NCBI RefSeq assembly: GCF_024519315.1
Contig: NZ_JANIIC010000055.1
Location: forward strand, 1 to 64,000
Source of the DNA: Streptomyces malaysiensis subsp. samsunensis
GTDB lineage: Bacteria > Actinomycetota > Actinomycetes > Streptomycetales > Streptomycetaceae
Reading direction: 5' to 3'
DNA: 64,000 bases
Part shown: in pieces, positions 50,086-59,354 of the stretch
How the letters are laid out: each line of letters opens with the position of its first letter
Numbering within the stretch: the stretch's first letter is position 1
The notes under the pieces: model-generated
The model's input: the letters and a program-made list of their open reading frames with translations, nothing else
The model's database searches: none
Told to the model about the DNA's origin: nothing
Translations under genes and position numbers: made by a program

Positions 50086-51114
50086 TTGCGGACACAGTTG
50101 GTGACGATCCATGACGTGGCGCGAGCCGCCGGAGTCTCCCCGGCGACCGTCTCGCGTGTCTTCAACGGCGGCAAGGTCACACCGGCACGCGCCCTGTCCG
50201 TGCAAGAGGCGGCGGCGGCCCTCGGGTTCGCGCCCAACCGGGTGGCGCGCTCGCTGCGCAAGCAGCGGTCCAGTGTGATCGCGCTGATCATCCCGGACAT
50301 CGAGAACCCGTTCTTCACCTCGCTCGCCCGCGGTGTCGAGGACGCCGCGCAGCGCACCAGCCTTTCGGTGGTCCTGTGCAACTCCGACGAGGACACCGAG
50401 AAGGAGCGCCGCTATCTGGAGGTCGCGCTCGGTGAACAGATGGCGGGGGTCATCGTGGCGGCGGCGTCCCAGGACGAGACGGACCTGGGGCCGCTGACCG
50501 ACCGCGGTGTGCCCGTCGTCGCCGTCGACCGCCGGCCGCGCGACGCCGAGGTGGACGCGGTCCGGGTCGACAACCACCACGGCGGCGAGGTGGCCACCCG
50601 CCACCTCCTCCAGGCCGGATACCGCAGGATCGCCTGCATCACCGGGCCCGAAGGGGCCTCCACCTCCGAGGAACGACTCGCGGGCCACCGCGCGGCGTTG
50701 AGCGCCGCCCAGGGCAGCGCGGCCGCGGCCGCGGCCGACAACACCTACATACGCCACGCCGACTTCCGGGTGGAGGGCGGCCGGGTGGCGATGCGTGAAC
50801 TGCTGGCCTTGCCCGAGCCGCCCGATGCCGTGTTCGTCGCCAACAACCTCATGACCATCGGTGTCCTCGACGCCCTCGGCGAGGCGGGCCGCACCCCGCC
50901 CGGCGTCGGTGTGCTCTCCTTCGGCGACGTCCCCTGGGCGTCGCTGGTGCGGCCGTCGCTCACGGCCGTCGAACTGCCCTCGTACGAGCTGGGGCGCACC
51001 GCCGCCGACCTGCTGCTACAGCGCAGGGACGGCAGCCTGTCCCCGGTGCAGACCGTGGTGCTGCGCACAAAGCTCCAGGTCCGCGAGAGCACGGCCGGGC
51101 CCGCCGGGTCCTGA
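50086..51114 (+). CDS. LacI-family transcriptional regulator
   Basis: 342 residues: an N-terminal HTH (TIHDVARAAGVSPATVSRVFN), a hinge-region helix (PNRVARSLRKQRSSV) and a periplasmic-binding-protein-like core (ALIIPDIENPFFTSLARGVEDAA). A TTG at 50086 is taken as the start; TTG 50098 or GTG 50101, giving VTIHDVA near the N-terminus, are equally likely. A sugar kinase follows in the same direction after a terminator, so it probably controls kinase and former isomerase genes. Confidence 0.88.
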   Translation: MRTQLVTIHDVARAAGVSPATVSRVFNGGKVTPARALSVQEAAAALGFAPNRVARSLRKQRSSVIALIIPDIENPFFTSLARGVEDAAQRTSLSVVLCNSDEDTEKERRYLEVALGEQMAGVIVAAASQDETDLGPLTDRGVPVVAVDRRPRDAEVDAVRVDNHHGGEVATRHLLQAGYRRIACITGPEGASTSEERLAGHRAALSAAQGSAAAAAADNTYIRHADFRVEGGRVAMRELLALPEPPDAVFVANNLMTIGVLDALGEAGRTPPGVGVLSFGDVPWASLVRPSLTAVELPSYELGRTAADLLLQRRDGSLSPVQTVVLRTKLQVRESTAGPAGS

Positions 51115-51140
51115 CAGACCCTAGCGGCGTCACGAGAAGA

Positions 51141-51178
51141 GCGGTGTCGCACCGGCCACTCGCCCGGTGCGACACCGC
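51141..51178 (+). terminator. Terminator after the LacI gene
   Basis: A perfect 15-bp stem (GCGGTGTCGCACCGG and CCGGTGCGACACCGC) with an eight-base loop, 26 bp after the stop. Confidence 0.8.
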
Positions 51179-51287
51179 CTCCCGCAAGCCCGCGCGCCCG
51201 CGAGCCCGTCACCAGGTCACTTCAAGCCCGACGTCTTGACCGACTCCACAATTGACGATGAAATCGTTTTCTGTCAGCGTGCTCGCC

Positions 51288-52766
51288 ATGCCTCACAACG
51301 CAGTCATCGGTGTGGACATCGGCACTTCGAGCAGCAAGGGCGTCCTCGTCGGTCTCGATGGCACGCTGATCCGCTCGGCCACACGGGAGCACACCCCCGC
51401 ACGGCCCGGCCCCGGCCGCTTCGAAATGGACGCCTCCATCTGGTGGCGCGAGTTCATCGAACTCGCCCGGGAGCTGACCGCCGCGGATGACACCACCGTG
51501 GTCGCCGTCGGGGTCAGCGGCATGGGGCCGTGTGTCCTGCTGGCCGATGAGCGGGACACCCCACTGCGCCCCGCCGTGCTCTACGGTGTGGACACCCGCT
51601 CCGTCCACCAGATCCAGCGCATCGCGGCACGGCTGGGCGCCGATGAGATCATGCGCCGTGGCGGCTCCGCCCTGACCACACAGGCAGCGGGGCCCAAGAT
51701 CGCCTGGATCGCCGAGGAGGAGTCCGAGCTCTACGCGCGGGCCCGGCGGCTGTACATGCCGAGCTCCTGGCTGGTCAGGCAGCTCACCGGCAACTACGTC
51801 CTGGACCACCACTCGGCCAGCCAGTGCACCCCGCTGTACGACACGCACACCCGCGAGTGGTACGCCCCCTGGGCCGCCGATGTCGCCCCCGGCATCGAAC
51901 TGCCGCCACTGCGCTGGCCCGGCGAGGCGGCCGGGACCCTCACCCCCGAGGCCGCCACGGCGACCGGTCTGCCCGCCGGTATCCCCGTCACCACCGGCAC
52001 TGTCGACGCCTGGGCCGAGGCGCTGAGCGTGGGTGCGCAGAACATCGGCGATCTGATGCTGATGTACGGCACCACCATGTTCCTCATCCACACCGTGCCC
52101 GAGCCGCTGACCAGCCCGTCGCTGTGGGGCACGGTCGGCGCCCTGCCCGGGACCCGCAACCTGGCCGGGGGCATGGCCACTTCCGGCGCGGTCGCCAACT
52201 GGCTGCGGGACCTGTTCGCCGACGGCGACCACGCCCGACTCACCGCGCTGGCCGCCGAGTCGGGCCCCGGCGCCAATGGCCTGCTGATGCTCCCGTACTT
52301 CTCCGGCGAGCGCACCCCGATCATGGACCCGGACGCCCGTGGAGTGATCGCCGGACTGACCCTGTCCCACACCCGCGGAGACCTCTACCGGGCCGCACTC
52401 GAAGCCACCGGGTTCGCGGTCCGCCAGAACATCGAGGTCATCGAGGCGGTCGGCGGCGACATCCGCCGCGTGGTCGCCGTGGGCGGCGGCACCCAGGGCG
52501 CCCTGTGGACACAGATCGTCTCCGATATCACCGGCCGCCCGCAGGAGTTGCGCACCATCACCATCGGCGCCGGCTACGGCGACGCTCTGCTGGCCGCCCA
52601 ACTCGTCGGCGACGCCTCCATCGAGGACTGGAACCCGGTGCGCGAGACGGTGACGCCCCGCGCCGAGCACACCGGGCGCTACGACGAGCTGTACACCCTC
52701 TACCGGCGGCTGTACCCGGACACCGCCGCCACCGTCCACGCCCTGGCCGCACTCCAGGAGCGCTGA
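51288..52766 (+). CDS. FGGY-family carbohydrate kinase
   Basis: 492 residues of a xylulokinase/gluconokinase-type kinase: the phosphate-1 motif VIGVDIGTSSSKGVLVG, VSGMGPCVLLADE, and the C-terminal ATP-binding RVVAVGGGTQGALWTQI. ATG 51288 is chosen from the family N-terminus; TTG 51252 or ATG 51258 are in frame upstream, and TTGACG at 51252 may instead be a -35 element. Substrate unknown: a ketopentose or 6-deoxyketose is likely, given the downstream isomerase remnant. Confidence 0.88.
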   Translation: MPHNAVIGVDIGTSSSKGVLVGLDGTLIRSATREHTPARPGPGRFEMDASIWWREFIELARELTAADDTTVVAVGVSGMGPCVLLADERDTPLRPAVLYGVDTRSVHQIQRIAARLGADEIMRRGGSALTTQAAGPKIAWIAEEESELYARARRLYMPSSWLVRQLTGNYVLDHHSASQCTPLYDTHTREWYAPWAADVAPGIELPPLRWPGEAAGTLTPEAATATGLPAGIPVTTGTVDAWAEALSVGAQNIGDLMLMYGTTMFLIHTVPEPLTSPSLWGTVGALPGTRNLAGGMATSGAVANWLRDLFADGDHARLTALAAESGPGANGLLMLPYFSGERTPIMDPDARGVIAGLTLSHTRGDLYRAALEATGFAVRQNIEVIEAVGGDIRRVVAVGGGTQGALWTQIVSDITGRPQELRTITIGAGYGDALLAAQLVGDASIEDWNPVRETVTPRAEHTGRYDELYTLYRRLYPDTAATVHALAALQER

Positions 52767-52837
52767 AGCGCTCGCACTTCAGGAGGGCTGAAGCGCTCGC
52801 ACTTCAGGAGGGCTGAAGCGCTCGCACTTCAGGAGGG
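52763..52837 (+). repeat. Three perfect 25-bp tandem repeats, each forming a hairpin
   Basis: Three identical 25-bp units (52763-52787, 52788-52812, 52813-52837) begin at the kinase stop codon. Each contains CTGAAG-N8-CTTCAG, able to form a 6-bp stem, and ends AGGAGGG. A partial fourth start follows. Confidence 0.85.
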
Positions 52838-52858
52838 CTGAGCGCCCCCCTTCCGAAT

Positions 52859-52879
52859 GGTGCCCTCCATAAGGGCGCC
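52859..52879 (+). terminator. Weak hairpin downstream of the kinase
   Basis: GGTGCCCT and AGGGCGCC around a five-base loop pair fully with one G-U. It may end the kinase transcript after the tandem hairpins. Confidence 0.35.
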
Positions 52880-53025
52880 CCCGAGAGGCCACACCCCGAT
52901 GCGCCCCGGCCGGAGGCCACAGCCGCCTTCCCGCCGAGAGTGACACCGGTGACCGACTCCGCTCGACCCGCGTCGGCCCCGCCACGGACCGCGCGCACCA
53001 TCGACGCACCACCAACGGAGACCGC

Positions 53026-53484
53026 ATGACCGCGTACACCCTGCCCGAGCTCCACCGGCCGCTCGCCGCCGAGCCGAACACCGTCTACACCGTGGCCAGC
53101 GGCGATCTGCGCCCCGCCGCCAACGTCACCTGCTGGCCCACCCAGGAGAAGCTGGAGGGCGACCTCGCCGCGGCCCTCACCGACCTGGGCCGGAAGGTGC
53201 GCCGCGGCCACCCGGTCGACCAGGCCAAGGGGCACGGGTTCATCGACAGCCAGCGCGCCGGGATCGAGGTCTTCAAGCGGATACCCGAGGACGCCCCGCT
53301 CATCGTCGTCGAGGCCGTCTGGCAGTACAGCCACCACGTGCTCGCCGGTCTGCGCGACCACCGGGGCCCGATCCTGGTCGTGGCCAACTGGAGCGGTGAG
53401 TTCCCCGGTCTGGTCGGCCTGCTGAACCTCGCCGGCAGCCGCCTCACCAAGGCGGGATGTGACTACTCGGTGCTGTGGAGACGT
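53026..53484 (+). pseudogene. N-terminal remnant of an L-fucose/L-arabinose isomerase-like gene
   Basis: About 153 residues resembling the first third of sugar isomerase-like proteins (segments WQYSHHVLAGLRDHRGPILVVANWSG split around the active-domain strand, and LAGSRLTKAG). The match stops at the YSVLW segment near 53484, where the DNA continues as a DUF4185 coding frame. In the joined DNA the isomerase frame runs on to 53781 as nonsense. The remnant follows the FGGY kinase as expected for a sugar operon. Confidence 0.65.
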
Positions 53485-54053
53485 GGCAGTACCTGTGCCA
53501 GTGGCCCGGGGACCAGTACGGAGGCCAGTTCCAGCAGAAGACCTACGCGGTCGCGGACGACGGCTACTGCTACGTCCTGTCGAGCGTGTTCAACCGGGAC
53601 GTGGCATCCGACCTCCTGCTCCACCGCGTCCGGCAGGACCAACTGGGCGACCCGGCGGCGTACCAGCCGTGGGGCTATGCGAACGGCTCCTGGGGCTGGG
53701 GCAACTACCCCACCACGATCACCGCCCGGCGCCGGTCCGGGGAGATCTGTTTCCGTGCGATGGGCGGCAAGTACGCCCTGACCTGGCTGAACATGGAGCC
53801 CCTTGACATCCGCGCCCAGGTTTTCGCCCTGCCGACAAGCGACCTGTTCGCCACCCCGGAACAGCCCCTCATCGTCCCCACCACTCCCGGCAACGAGTCC
53901 GGCAACGAGTCCGGCAACGCGGTGGCCAACCCCTACGGCGGTTTCATCGTCCCGGGCTCGACCTTCGGCGACTTCCACCTCGCCGTGAGCCAGTGGTACG
54001 ACGACCGGAACTACCGGGTGATGCAGTACCGGATCAACGGCCTGGCCGCCTGA
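53475..54053 (+). pseudogene. C-terminal remnant of a DUF4185 protein
   Basis: About 192 residues with typical DUF4185 segments: CQWPGDQYGGQFQQKTYAV, YVLSSVFNRDVASDLLLHRV, ICFRAMGGKYALTW and AVANPYGGFIVPGSTFGDF. The family is longer and normally has an N-terminal part and signal peptide, which are absent; the match begins right at the isomerase junction. A GTG at 53475 could start translation of the fragment. Confidence 0.65.
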
Positions 54054-54088
54054 GCACGCCGCCACCGACACCCGCGGAGGAGCACACC

Positions 54089-54208
54089 GTGCGTAAATCC
54101 GGATTACCGATCACCCTGGCGGCCGGGATGGCCGGCCCAACGCGCCTCGGGCGACGGGAAACGACGAACGCAAGCCGAGCAGCTGGTGGGGCTGCACCTG
54201 GCCGCTGA
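54089..54208 (+). pseudogene. N-terminal remnant of an exported protein
   Basis: A GTG start with an excellent GGAGGAG site, 35 bp after the DUF4185 stop, begins a signal-peptide-like MRKSGLPITLAAGMA. After about 15 residues the sequence turns into Arg/Gly-rich nonsense and stops at 54208. Only the start of a former gene seems to be left. Confidence 0.45.
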
Positions 54209-54250
54209 CCCCGTTGGGGTGCGCCGCCACCGGCGCGGATACTGGGGCCC

Positions 54251-54871
54251 ATGCGTATCGATTTCGACCCCGAGACCATGGGCCCCGTCCCGTTCTACAA
54301 GCTGCTGACCTCCACCATCGTGCCCCGGCCGATCGCCTGGGTGTCCACGGTCAGCGGGGATGGCGCCGCCAACCTCGCCCCGCACTCGTTCTTCACCGTC
54401 GCGGCCGTGGATCCGCCGATCGTGCAGTTCACCTCCGTGGGACGCAAGGACTCGCTGCGGAATGTCGAGGACACCGGGGAGTTTGTGGTGAACCTCGCCC
54501 CCGAGGCGCTGTTCGAGCAGGTCAACGCGACCGCGACGAACTTTCCGCACGGGGTGAGCGAGTTCGAGGCGGTGGGGGTGGCGCAGGAGCCGAGTGCGCG
54601 GGTGAAGCCACCCCGGGTGGCGGGGTCGCCGGTGGCGCTGGAGTGTGTGGTGCACGGCACGCTGGGGCTCGGAAATTCGACGGTGGTCCTCGGGCGGGTG
54701 GTGCATGCCGTGGTCGACGACGAGGTGATGGTCGACGGGCATGCGGAGATCTCCAGGCTGCGGCCGCTGTCCCGGCTGGGGAAGAACGAATGGGGCACGG
54801 TCGGCGATGTGCGCGATCTCGCCCGGGTCCGTTATGAGGACTGGGAGGGCCGGGGGCCGGTGCAGGCGTGA
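54251..54871 (+). CDS. Flavin reductase-like FMN-binding split-barrel protein
   Basis: 206 residues of the flavoreductin/flavin reductase-like family: YKLLTSTIVPRPIAWVSTVS and NLAPHSFFTVAAVDPPIV are the usual FMN-binding stretches. It probably binds FMN and reduces a flavin or similar small substrate in the cytoplasm. It is followed 41 bp later by a HAD gene in the same direction. Confidence 0.87.
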   Translation: MRIDFDPETMGPVPFYKLLTSTIVPRPIAWVSTVSGDGAANLAPHSFFTVAAVDPPIVQFTSVGRKDSLRNVEDTGEFVVNLAPEALFEQVNATATNFPHGVSEFEAVGVAQEPSARVKPPRVAGSPVALECVVHGTLGLGNSTVVLGRVVHAVVDDEVMVDGHAEISRLRPLSRLGKNEWGTVGDVRDLARVRYEDWEGRGPVQA

Positions 54872-54911
54872 GGCGCACCGACCGGAGAAACCGGAGGGAA
54901 GGGCCGGGGTG

Positions 54912-55556
54912 ATGGAGAGCGTGGTGTTCGACATCGGCTCGACCCTCGTCCGTGAGGACCGCTACTGGGGTGCCTGGGCCGACTGGCTCGGGGTGCCGCG
55001 GCATACCCTGTCCGCGCTGGTGGGGGCCGTGGTCGCGCAGGGGCGGGACGACGGGGACGCGATCCGGCTGGTGCGGCCGGGCGTGGACATCGAGGCCGAG
55101 CGGCGGGCGCGGGAGGCGGCGGGCCGTGGGGAGTGGCTGGACGAGTCCGATCTGTACCCGGATGTGCGGTCCGCGCTCGGCGCGCTGCGAGCGTCGGGGC
55201 TGCGGGTGGTCCTGGCCGGAAATCAGTCGCTGCGGGCGGGTGAGCTGCTGCGCGGCCTGGGGCTGCCGGTCGACGCCGTGGCGACATCCAGTGAGTGGGG
55301 GGTCGCCAAGCCCGATCCGGAGTTCTTCCGGCGGGTGGCGGAGCTCGGCGGTGCCGCGCCCGGGGACACGGTGTACGTGGGTGACTACCCGGCCTTCGAC
55401 ATCCGCCCCGCGAAGGCCGCCGGGCTGCGGGCCGCGCATATCCGCCGGGGGCCGTGGGCGTATCTATGGGCCGATACGGCCGACGCGGCGATGGCGGACT
55501 GGCGGATCGACTCGTTGGACCGGCTGGTGGAGATCGTCACCGAACCGCGGATGTGA
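54912..55556 (+). CDS. HAD-superfamily hydrolase
   Basis: 214 residues. Motif I is FDIGSTL, with the nucleophile Asp but Gly in place of the second Asp, motif II is VVLAGN, and motif III/IV is AKPDPEFFRR with VYVGDYPAFDIRPAKAAG. HAD proteins of this DxGxT type are common in Streptomyces; the missing second Asp leaves phosphatase activity uncertain. ATG 54912 has GGGCCGGGG upstream. Confidence 0.83.
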   Translation: MESVVFDIGSTLVREDRYWGAWADWLGVPRHTLSALVGAVVAQGRDDGDAIRLVRPGVDIEAERRAREAAGRGEWLDESDLYPDVRSALGALRASGLRVVLAGNQSLRAGELLRGLGLPVDAVATSSEWGVAKPDPEFFRRVAELGGAAPGDTVYVGDYPAFDIRPAKAAGLRAAHIRRGPWAYLWADTADAAMADWRIDSLDRLVEIVTEPRM

Positions 55557-55822
55557 CCGTCACCGAACCGCCGGTGTGATCGGACCCATGGCGCGGCAGC
55601 TCGGATGGTGTGGCAGCCCGGGGGAGAGGTGCGCGCTGGGTGAGGAATTCACACCCGGTGTGATGTGAATGCCTGCATATATCTACCGCACACCCTTCCC
55701 AGATGCCCCGCATGGCGATTGACTCGTCCCATGCCGCTCAGGGGGCGCCAGACCTGAGCGAAGGGGCCGCCGGACTCCTCCCTCCTCGGCCGGCGGCCCA
55801 TCCCCCTGCCCTCATGGGTGCG

Positions 55823-56695
55823 TCAGCCCGCCGACTCGGCCGCGTGGGCGCTCAGCACACCCAAGCCGACCAGCGCGAAGAGTGTGATGCCCAGCAGGAT
55901 CCGGTAGATCACGAACGGCATGAAGCTCTTACTTGAAATAAACTTCATGAACCACGCGATGACCACATATCCGACCACGAAGGCGATGACCGTCGCGAAG
56001 ATCGTCGGGCCCCACTCCGTATGGCCCTCGGACGCGTCCTTCAGCTCGAACGCACCGGAGGCCAGCACCGCCGGCACGGCGAGAAGGAAGGAGTAGCGGG
56101 CCGCCGCCTCACGGGTGTAGCCCATCAGCAGTCCGCCACTGATCGTCGCGCCCGACCGGGACACGCCCGGCACCAGCGCCATCGCCTGGCAGACGCCGAA
56201 TATCAGGCCGTCGCGGATGTTCAGTTCTTGCAGTGTCTTGCGCTGGTTGGCGACGCGATGCCGGCCGCCGGTCTCATCGCGCGCCGCACGGCGGTCCGCG
56301 AAGCCCAGCACGATACCCAGGACCACGAGGGTCGTGGCTATGAGCCGCAGATCGCGGAACGGACCCTCGATCGCGTCCTGAAGGGTGAGCCCGAGCACGC
56401 CGATGGGCAGCGAGCCGACGATCACCAGCCAGCCCATCTGGGCGTCGTGGTTGCCGCGCCACTCCTTGCTGAAGAGCGAGCGGAACCAGGCCGAGACGAT
56501 ATTGACGATGTCCTTGCGGAAGTAGATGAGTACCGCGAGCTCCGTGCCGATCTGGGTGATCGCGGTGAAGGCGGGCCCAGGGTCGTTCCAGCCGGCGAAC
56601 GCGGCCGTGAGCCGCAGATGGGCGCTGGAGGAGATCGGAAGAAACTCAGTCAGCCCCTGGACCAGCCCGAGGATGAATGATTCGAACCACGACAT
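55823..56695 (-). CDS. uppP: Undecaprenyl-diphosphatase UppP
   Basis: A 290-residue membrane enzyme that dephosphorylates undecaprenyl diphosphate to recycle the lipid carrier of cell-wall synthesis; it also gives bacitracin tolerance. Both family signatures are present: LVQGLTEFLPISSSAHL near residue 10 and PGVSRSGATI at about 185, with 7-8 membrane segments. No strong ribosome binding site precedes the ATG at 56695. The 265-bp gap before it (55557-55822, downstream side) holds nothing recognisable. Confidence 0.95.
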   Translation of the reverse strand: MSWFESFILGLVQGLTEFLPISSSAHLRLTAAFAGWNDPGPAFTAITQIGTELAVLIYFRKDIVNIVSAWFRSLFSKEWRGNHDAQMGWLVIVGSLPIGVLGLTLQDAIEGPFRDLRLIATTLVVLGIVLGFADRRAARDETGGRHRVANQRKTLQELNIRDGLIFGVCQAMALVPGVSRSGATISGGLLMGYTREAAARYSFLLAVPAVLASGAFELKDASEGHTEWGPTIFATVIAFVVGYVVIAWFMKFISSKSFMPFVIYRILLGITLFALVGLGVLSAHAAESAG

Positions 56696-57013
56696 TGAGT
56701 CTTCGCTATCCAAGGCTGATCGTGCGCTGATCAGTTCATAGCCATGGATAACCAGGCGTGACCGATTCAGGGCGGGATGGTCGGCGGGAAGCCGGCGGTC
56801 GAGGATCAACAGCCGGTTGGGGGGCAGCGTAGCGTCCCCGGCTGCGCGGCCCATCAAGGGCCTGGTCAGACCATAGGTTCATCGCTTTGACCTCGGGTAC
56901 TCGGCGCTCGGCCGCCCGGCCGCGGGCGCCCTGCCGAGGATCGGCCCTGAACAGCGCCTGAACAGCCGCAGACAGCTATGGACAGCCGAGGACAGCCGGA
57001 GGAGCCGAACTGT

Positions 57014-58558
57014 ATGACCGCGAGCGGGCACGACGGAGGACAGGGAGATCGAGGGGAGGGATCCGGGGATGGGGCCGGAGCCAGGACCGGCCCCGGCGGG
57101 ACGATCACCACCGAGGTCCCGGCGCGACTGGACCGGCTGCCCTGGTCGCGCTGGCACTGGATGATCGTGGTCGGCCTCGGCACCGTATGGATCCTGGACG
57201 GTCTCGAGGTGACCGTCGTCGGCAATATCGCCAGCCGCCTCTCCGAGCCCGGCAGCGGGCTGACCATAACCGACGCGCAGGTCACCGGGATGGCGGCGGC
57301 CCTGTATGTGGCCGGGGCCTGCACCGGGGCGCTGGTCTTCGGCTGGCTCACCGACCGCTACGGGCGCAAGAAGCTCTTCCTCATCACGCTCGGGGTCTAT
57401 CTGGCCGCCACCGCGCTCACCGCCATCTCCTTCTCGGCCTGGTGGTTCTTCCTGTTCCGCTTCCTCACCGGCTTCGGCATCGGCGGGGAGTACGCGGCCA
57501 TCAACTCCGCGATCGACGAGCTGATCCCCAGCAGATACCGGGGCCGTGTCGATCTGGTCATCAACGGGAGCTTCTGGCTCGGTGCGATGGGCGGCTCGCT
57601 GCTCTCCGTGCTGATGCTCAACACCAGCTTCTTCGCGCTGAACGTCGGCTGGCGGCTCACCTTCGCCCTCGGCGTCGTCCTCGGCCTGGTCATCCTGCTG
57701 GTCCGCCGGAACGTCCCGGAGAGCCCGCGCTGGATGTTCATCCACGGCCGGGCGGAGGGCGCCGACGAACTGGTCGCGGCGGCCGAACGGCGGATCGAGG
57801 ACGAGACCGGGCGGCGCCTCCCCGAACCGGACAGGGCCATCACCATCAGAACGCGGAAGAGCACCGGCTTCATCGAGATCGCCCGGACCGTCCTCCGGGC
57901 GTATCCCCGGCGCGCGGTCCTCGGACTCGCCCTCTTCATCGGGCAGGCGTTTCTCTACAACGCCATCACCTTCGGCTTCGGCTCGATCCTGGTGAGGTTC
58001 TTCGCCGTGCCCAGCGGTGACACCGGCTACTACTTCGTGGTCATCGCCTTCGGCAACTTCCTCGGGCCGCTCCTGCTGAGCAGGCTCTTCGACACGGTCG
58101 GCCGCCGTCCGATGATCTCGGGGACTTACATCCTCTCCGGTGTGCTGCTGTTCATCACCGCCTGGATGTTCGGCAACGGCTGGCTCGGCGCGGCCACGAT
58201 GACCGCCTGCTGGTGCGTGGTCCTCTTCTTCGCCTCGGCCGGTGCGAGCTCCGCGTATCTGACGGTCAGCGAGGTCTTCCCGATGGAGACGCGCGCCCTG
58301 GCCATCGCCTTCTTCTACGCCGTCGGCACGGCGGCCGGAGGCATCAGCGGTCCGCTGATCTTCTCGGAGCTGACCCAGAGCGGCGTCGTCGCCGACACCG
58401 TGCTGGCCTTCTCCATCGGGGCGACGCTCATGGTCGCCGCCGGGCTCGTCGCCGCCTTCCTCGCCGTCCCCGCGGAACGCCGCCCGCTCGAGGACATCGC
58501 CGAACCGCTGTCCGCCCGCGCCGCGGCCGCCTCCGCCCCGGGACGAGCGGGCGGCTGA
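57014..58558 (+). CDS. MFS transporter, sugar/organic acid porter type
   Basis: 514 residues with 12 membrane helices and the sugar-porter-like motifs GWLTDRYGRKK (after TM2) and ESPRWMFIHGRAEGA (after TM6). A 45-residue Gly/Thr-rich hydrophilic N-terminus precedes TM1. ATG 57014 is chosen because GGAGGAG lies nine bases upstream; ATG 56978 has none. The short region before it carries imperfect direct repeats containing ACAGCC. Substrate unknown. Confidence 0.87.
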   Translation: MTASGHDGGQGDRGEGSGDGAGARTGPGGTITTEVPARLDRLPWSRWHWMIVVGLGTVWILDGLEVTVVGNIASRLSEPGSGLTITDAQVTGMAAALYVAGACTGALVFGWLTDRYGRKKLFLITLGVYLAATALTAISFSAWWFFLFRFLTGFGIGGEYAAINSAIDELIPSRYRGRVDLVINGSFWLGAMGGSLLSVLMLNTSFFALNVGWRLTFALGVVLGLVILLVRRNVPESPRWMFIHGRAEGADELVAAAERRIEDETGRRLPEPDRAITIRTRKSTGFIEIARTVLRAYPRRAVLGLALFIGQAFLYNAITFGFGSILVRFFAVPSGDTGYYFVVIAFGNFLGPLLLSRLFDTVGRRPMISGTYILSGVLLFITAWMFGNGWLGAATMTACWCVVLFFASAGASSAYLTVSEVFPMETRALAIAFFYAVGTAAGGISGPLIFSELTQSGVVADTVLAFSIGATLMVAAGLVAAFLAVPAERRPLEDIAEPLSARAAAASAPGRAGG

Positions 58559-58580
58559 CGCCCGGCACACGACGCGGCCA

Positions 58581-59354
58581 TCAGACCCGCGGCAGCGTCC
58601 CGTCAGGCGTCCCGCCCGCGGCCGCGTCCTCCCCGGGGCGCTCCCCGGGCCGTGCGGGCCGCAGACGGCCGCGTTTGCGCCAGGCCACCAGCGCCCCGGC
58701 GACGGCGGGCACCGCGATGAACGCCAGCGCGAGGAGGAAGACGGGGGAGGTGGGGGTGGTGGCGCGGCTGCCCGCGACCACGTACGCGGCGGTGTTCGGC
58801 ACGCTGCCCAACCCCGTGGCCAGCAGGAACGACAGCCAGCCCATCCGCGAGACGGCCGCGCAGTAGTTGGCGGCGGCGAACGGCACGCCGGGGAACAGCC
58901 GGATCGCCAGCATGGACCGGAACCCGTGGTGGCTCAGCTGGCGGTCCGCCGCCGTGAGCCAGCGGCCCCGCAGCAGCGGACGCAGCGCGTCCTGGCCCAG
59001 CAGCCGGCCGAGACCGAAGGCGATCCCGGCGCCGATCACCGTGCCGGCGACGGCCGTGATCAGCCCGGTCCGGATGCCGAAGAGCGCACCGGCCGCCAGG
59101 TTCAGCAGCGGCCGGGGCACCAGCGCCGCGGTGCCCACCCCGTACGCGGCCGTGAACAGCACCACGGCCGTCGCGCCCGACAGCTGTGGCGGCCAGCCCT
59201 GGGTCAGCAGCCGCTGCGGCTCCCACAGCCAGACCGCGATCGCGGAACCCGTGAGCAGCGCGGCGAGCAGCCCCAGCCGTGACCACGGTGAGAGGAGCAC
59301 GGCGCGGGCCCGGCGGGTGGTCGGTTTCGCGGGCGGTGCGGCGACATCGAGCAC
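58581..59354 (-). CDS. TVP38/TMEM64 (VTT/SNARE-associated) family membrane protein
   Basis: About 257 residues with five or six membrane segments and the VTT-domain core (LLNLAAGALFGIRTGLITAVAGTVIGAG and LRLFPGVPFAAANY). Function of the family in bacteria is unclear; lipid handling is suspected from DedA relatives. The GTG at 59354 gives a family-like N-terminus; ATG 59435 would add 27 residues. Convergent with the MFS gene. Confidence 0.82.
   Translation of the reverse strand: MLDVAAPPAKPTTRRARAVLLSPWSRLGLLAALLTGSAIAVWLWEPQRLLTQGWPPQLSGATAVVLFTAAYGVGTAALVPRPLLNLAAGALFGIRTGLITAVAGTVIGAGIAFGLGRLLGQDALRPLLRGRWLTAADRQLSHHGFRSMLAIRLFPGVPFAAANYCAAVSRMGWLSFLLATGLGSVPNTAAYVVAGSRATTPTSPVFLLALAFIAVPAVAGALVAWRKRGRLRPARPGERPGEDAAAGGTPDGTLPRV

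Noticed and set aside
55557..55822. Possible small gene between the HAD gene and uppP
   Set aside because: The frame at 55703 has no ribosome binding site and runs into the uppP 3' end; composition does not look coding.
56879..58570. A 563-codon Asp/Glu/Gly-rich minus-strand frame
   Set aside because: Exact antisense of the MFS transporter gene, whose helices are clear.
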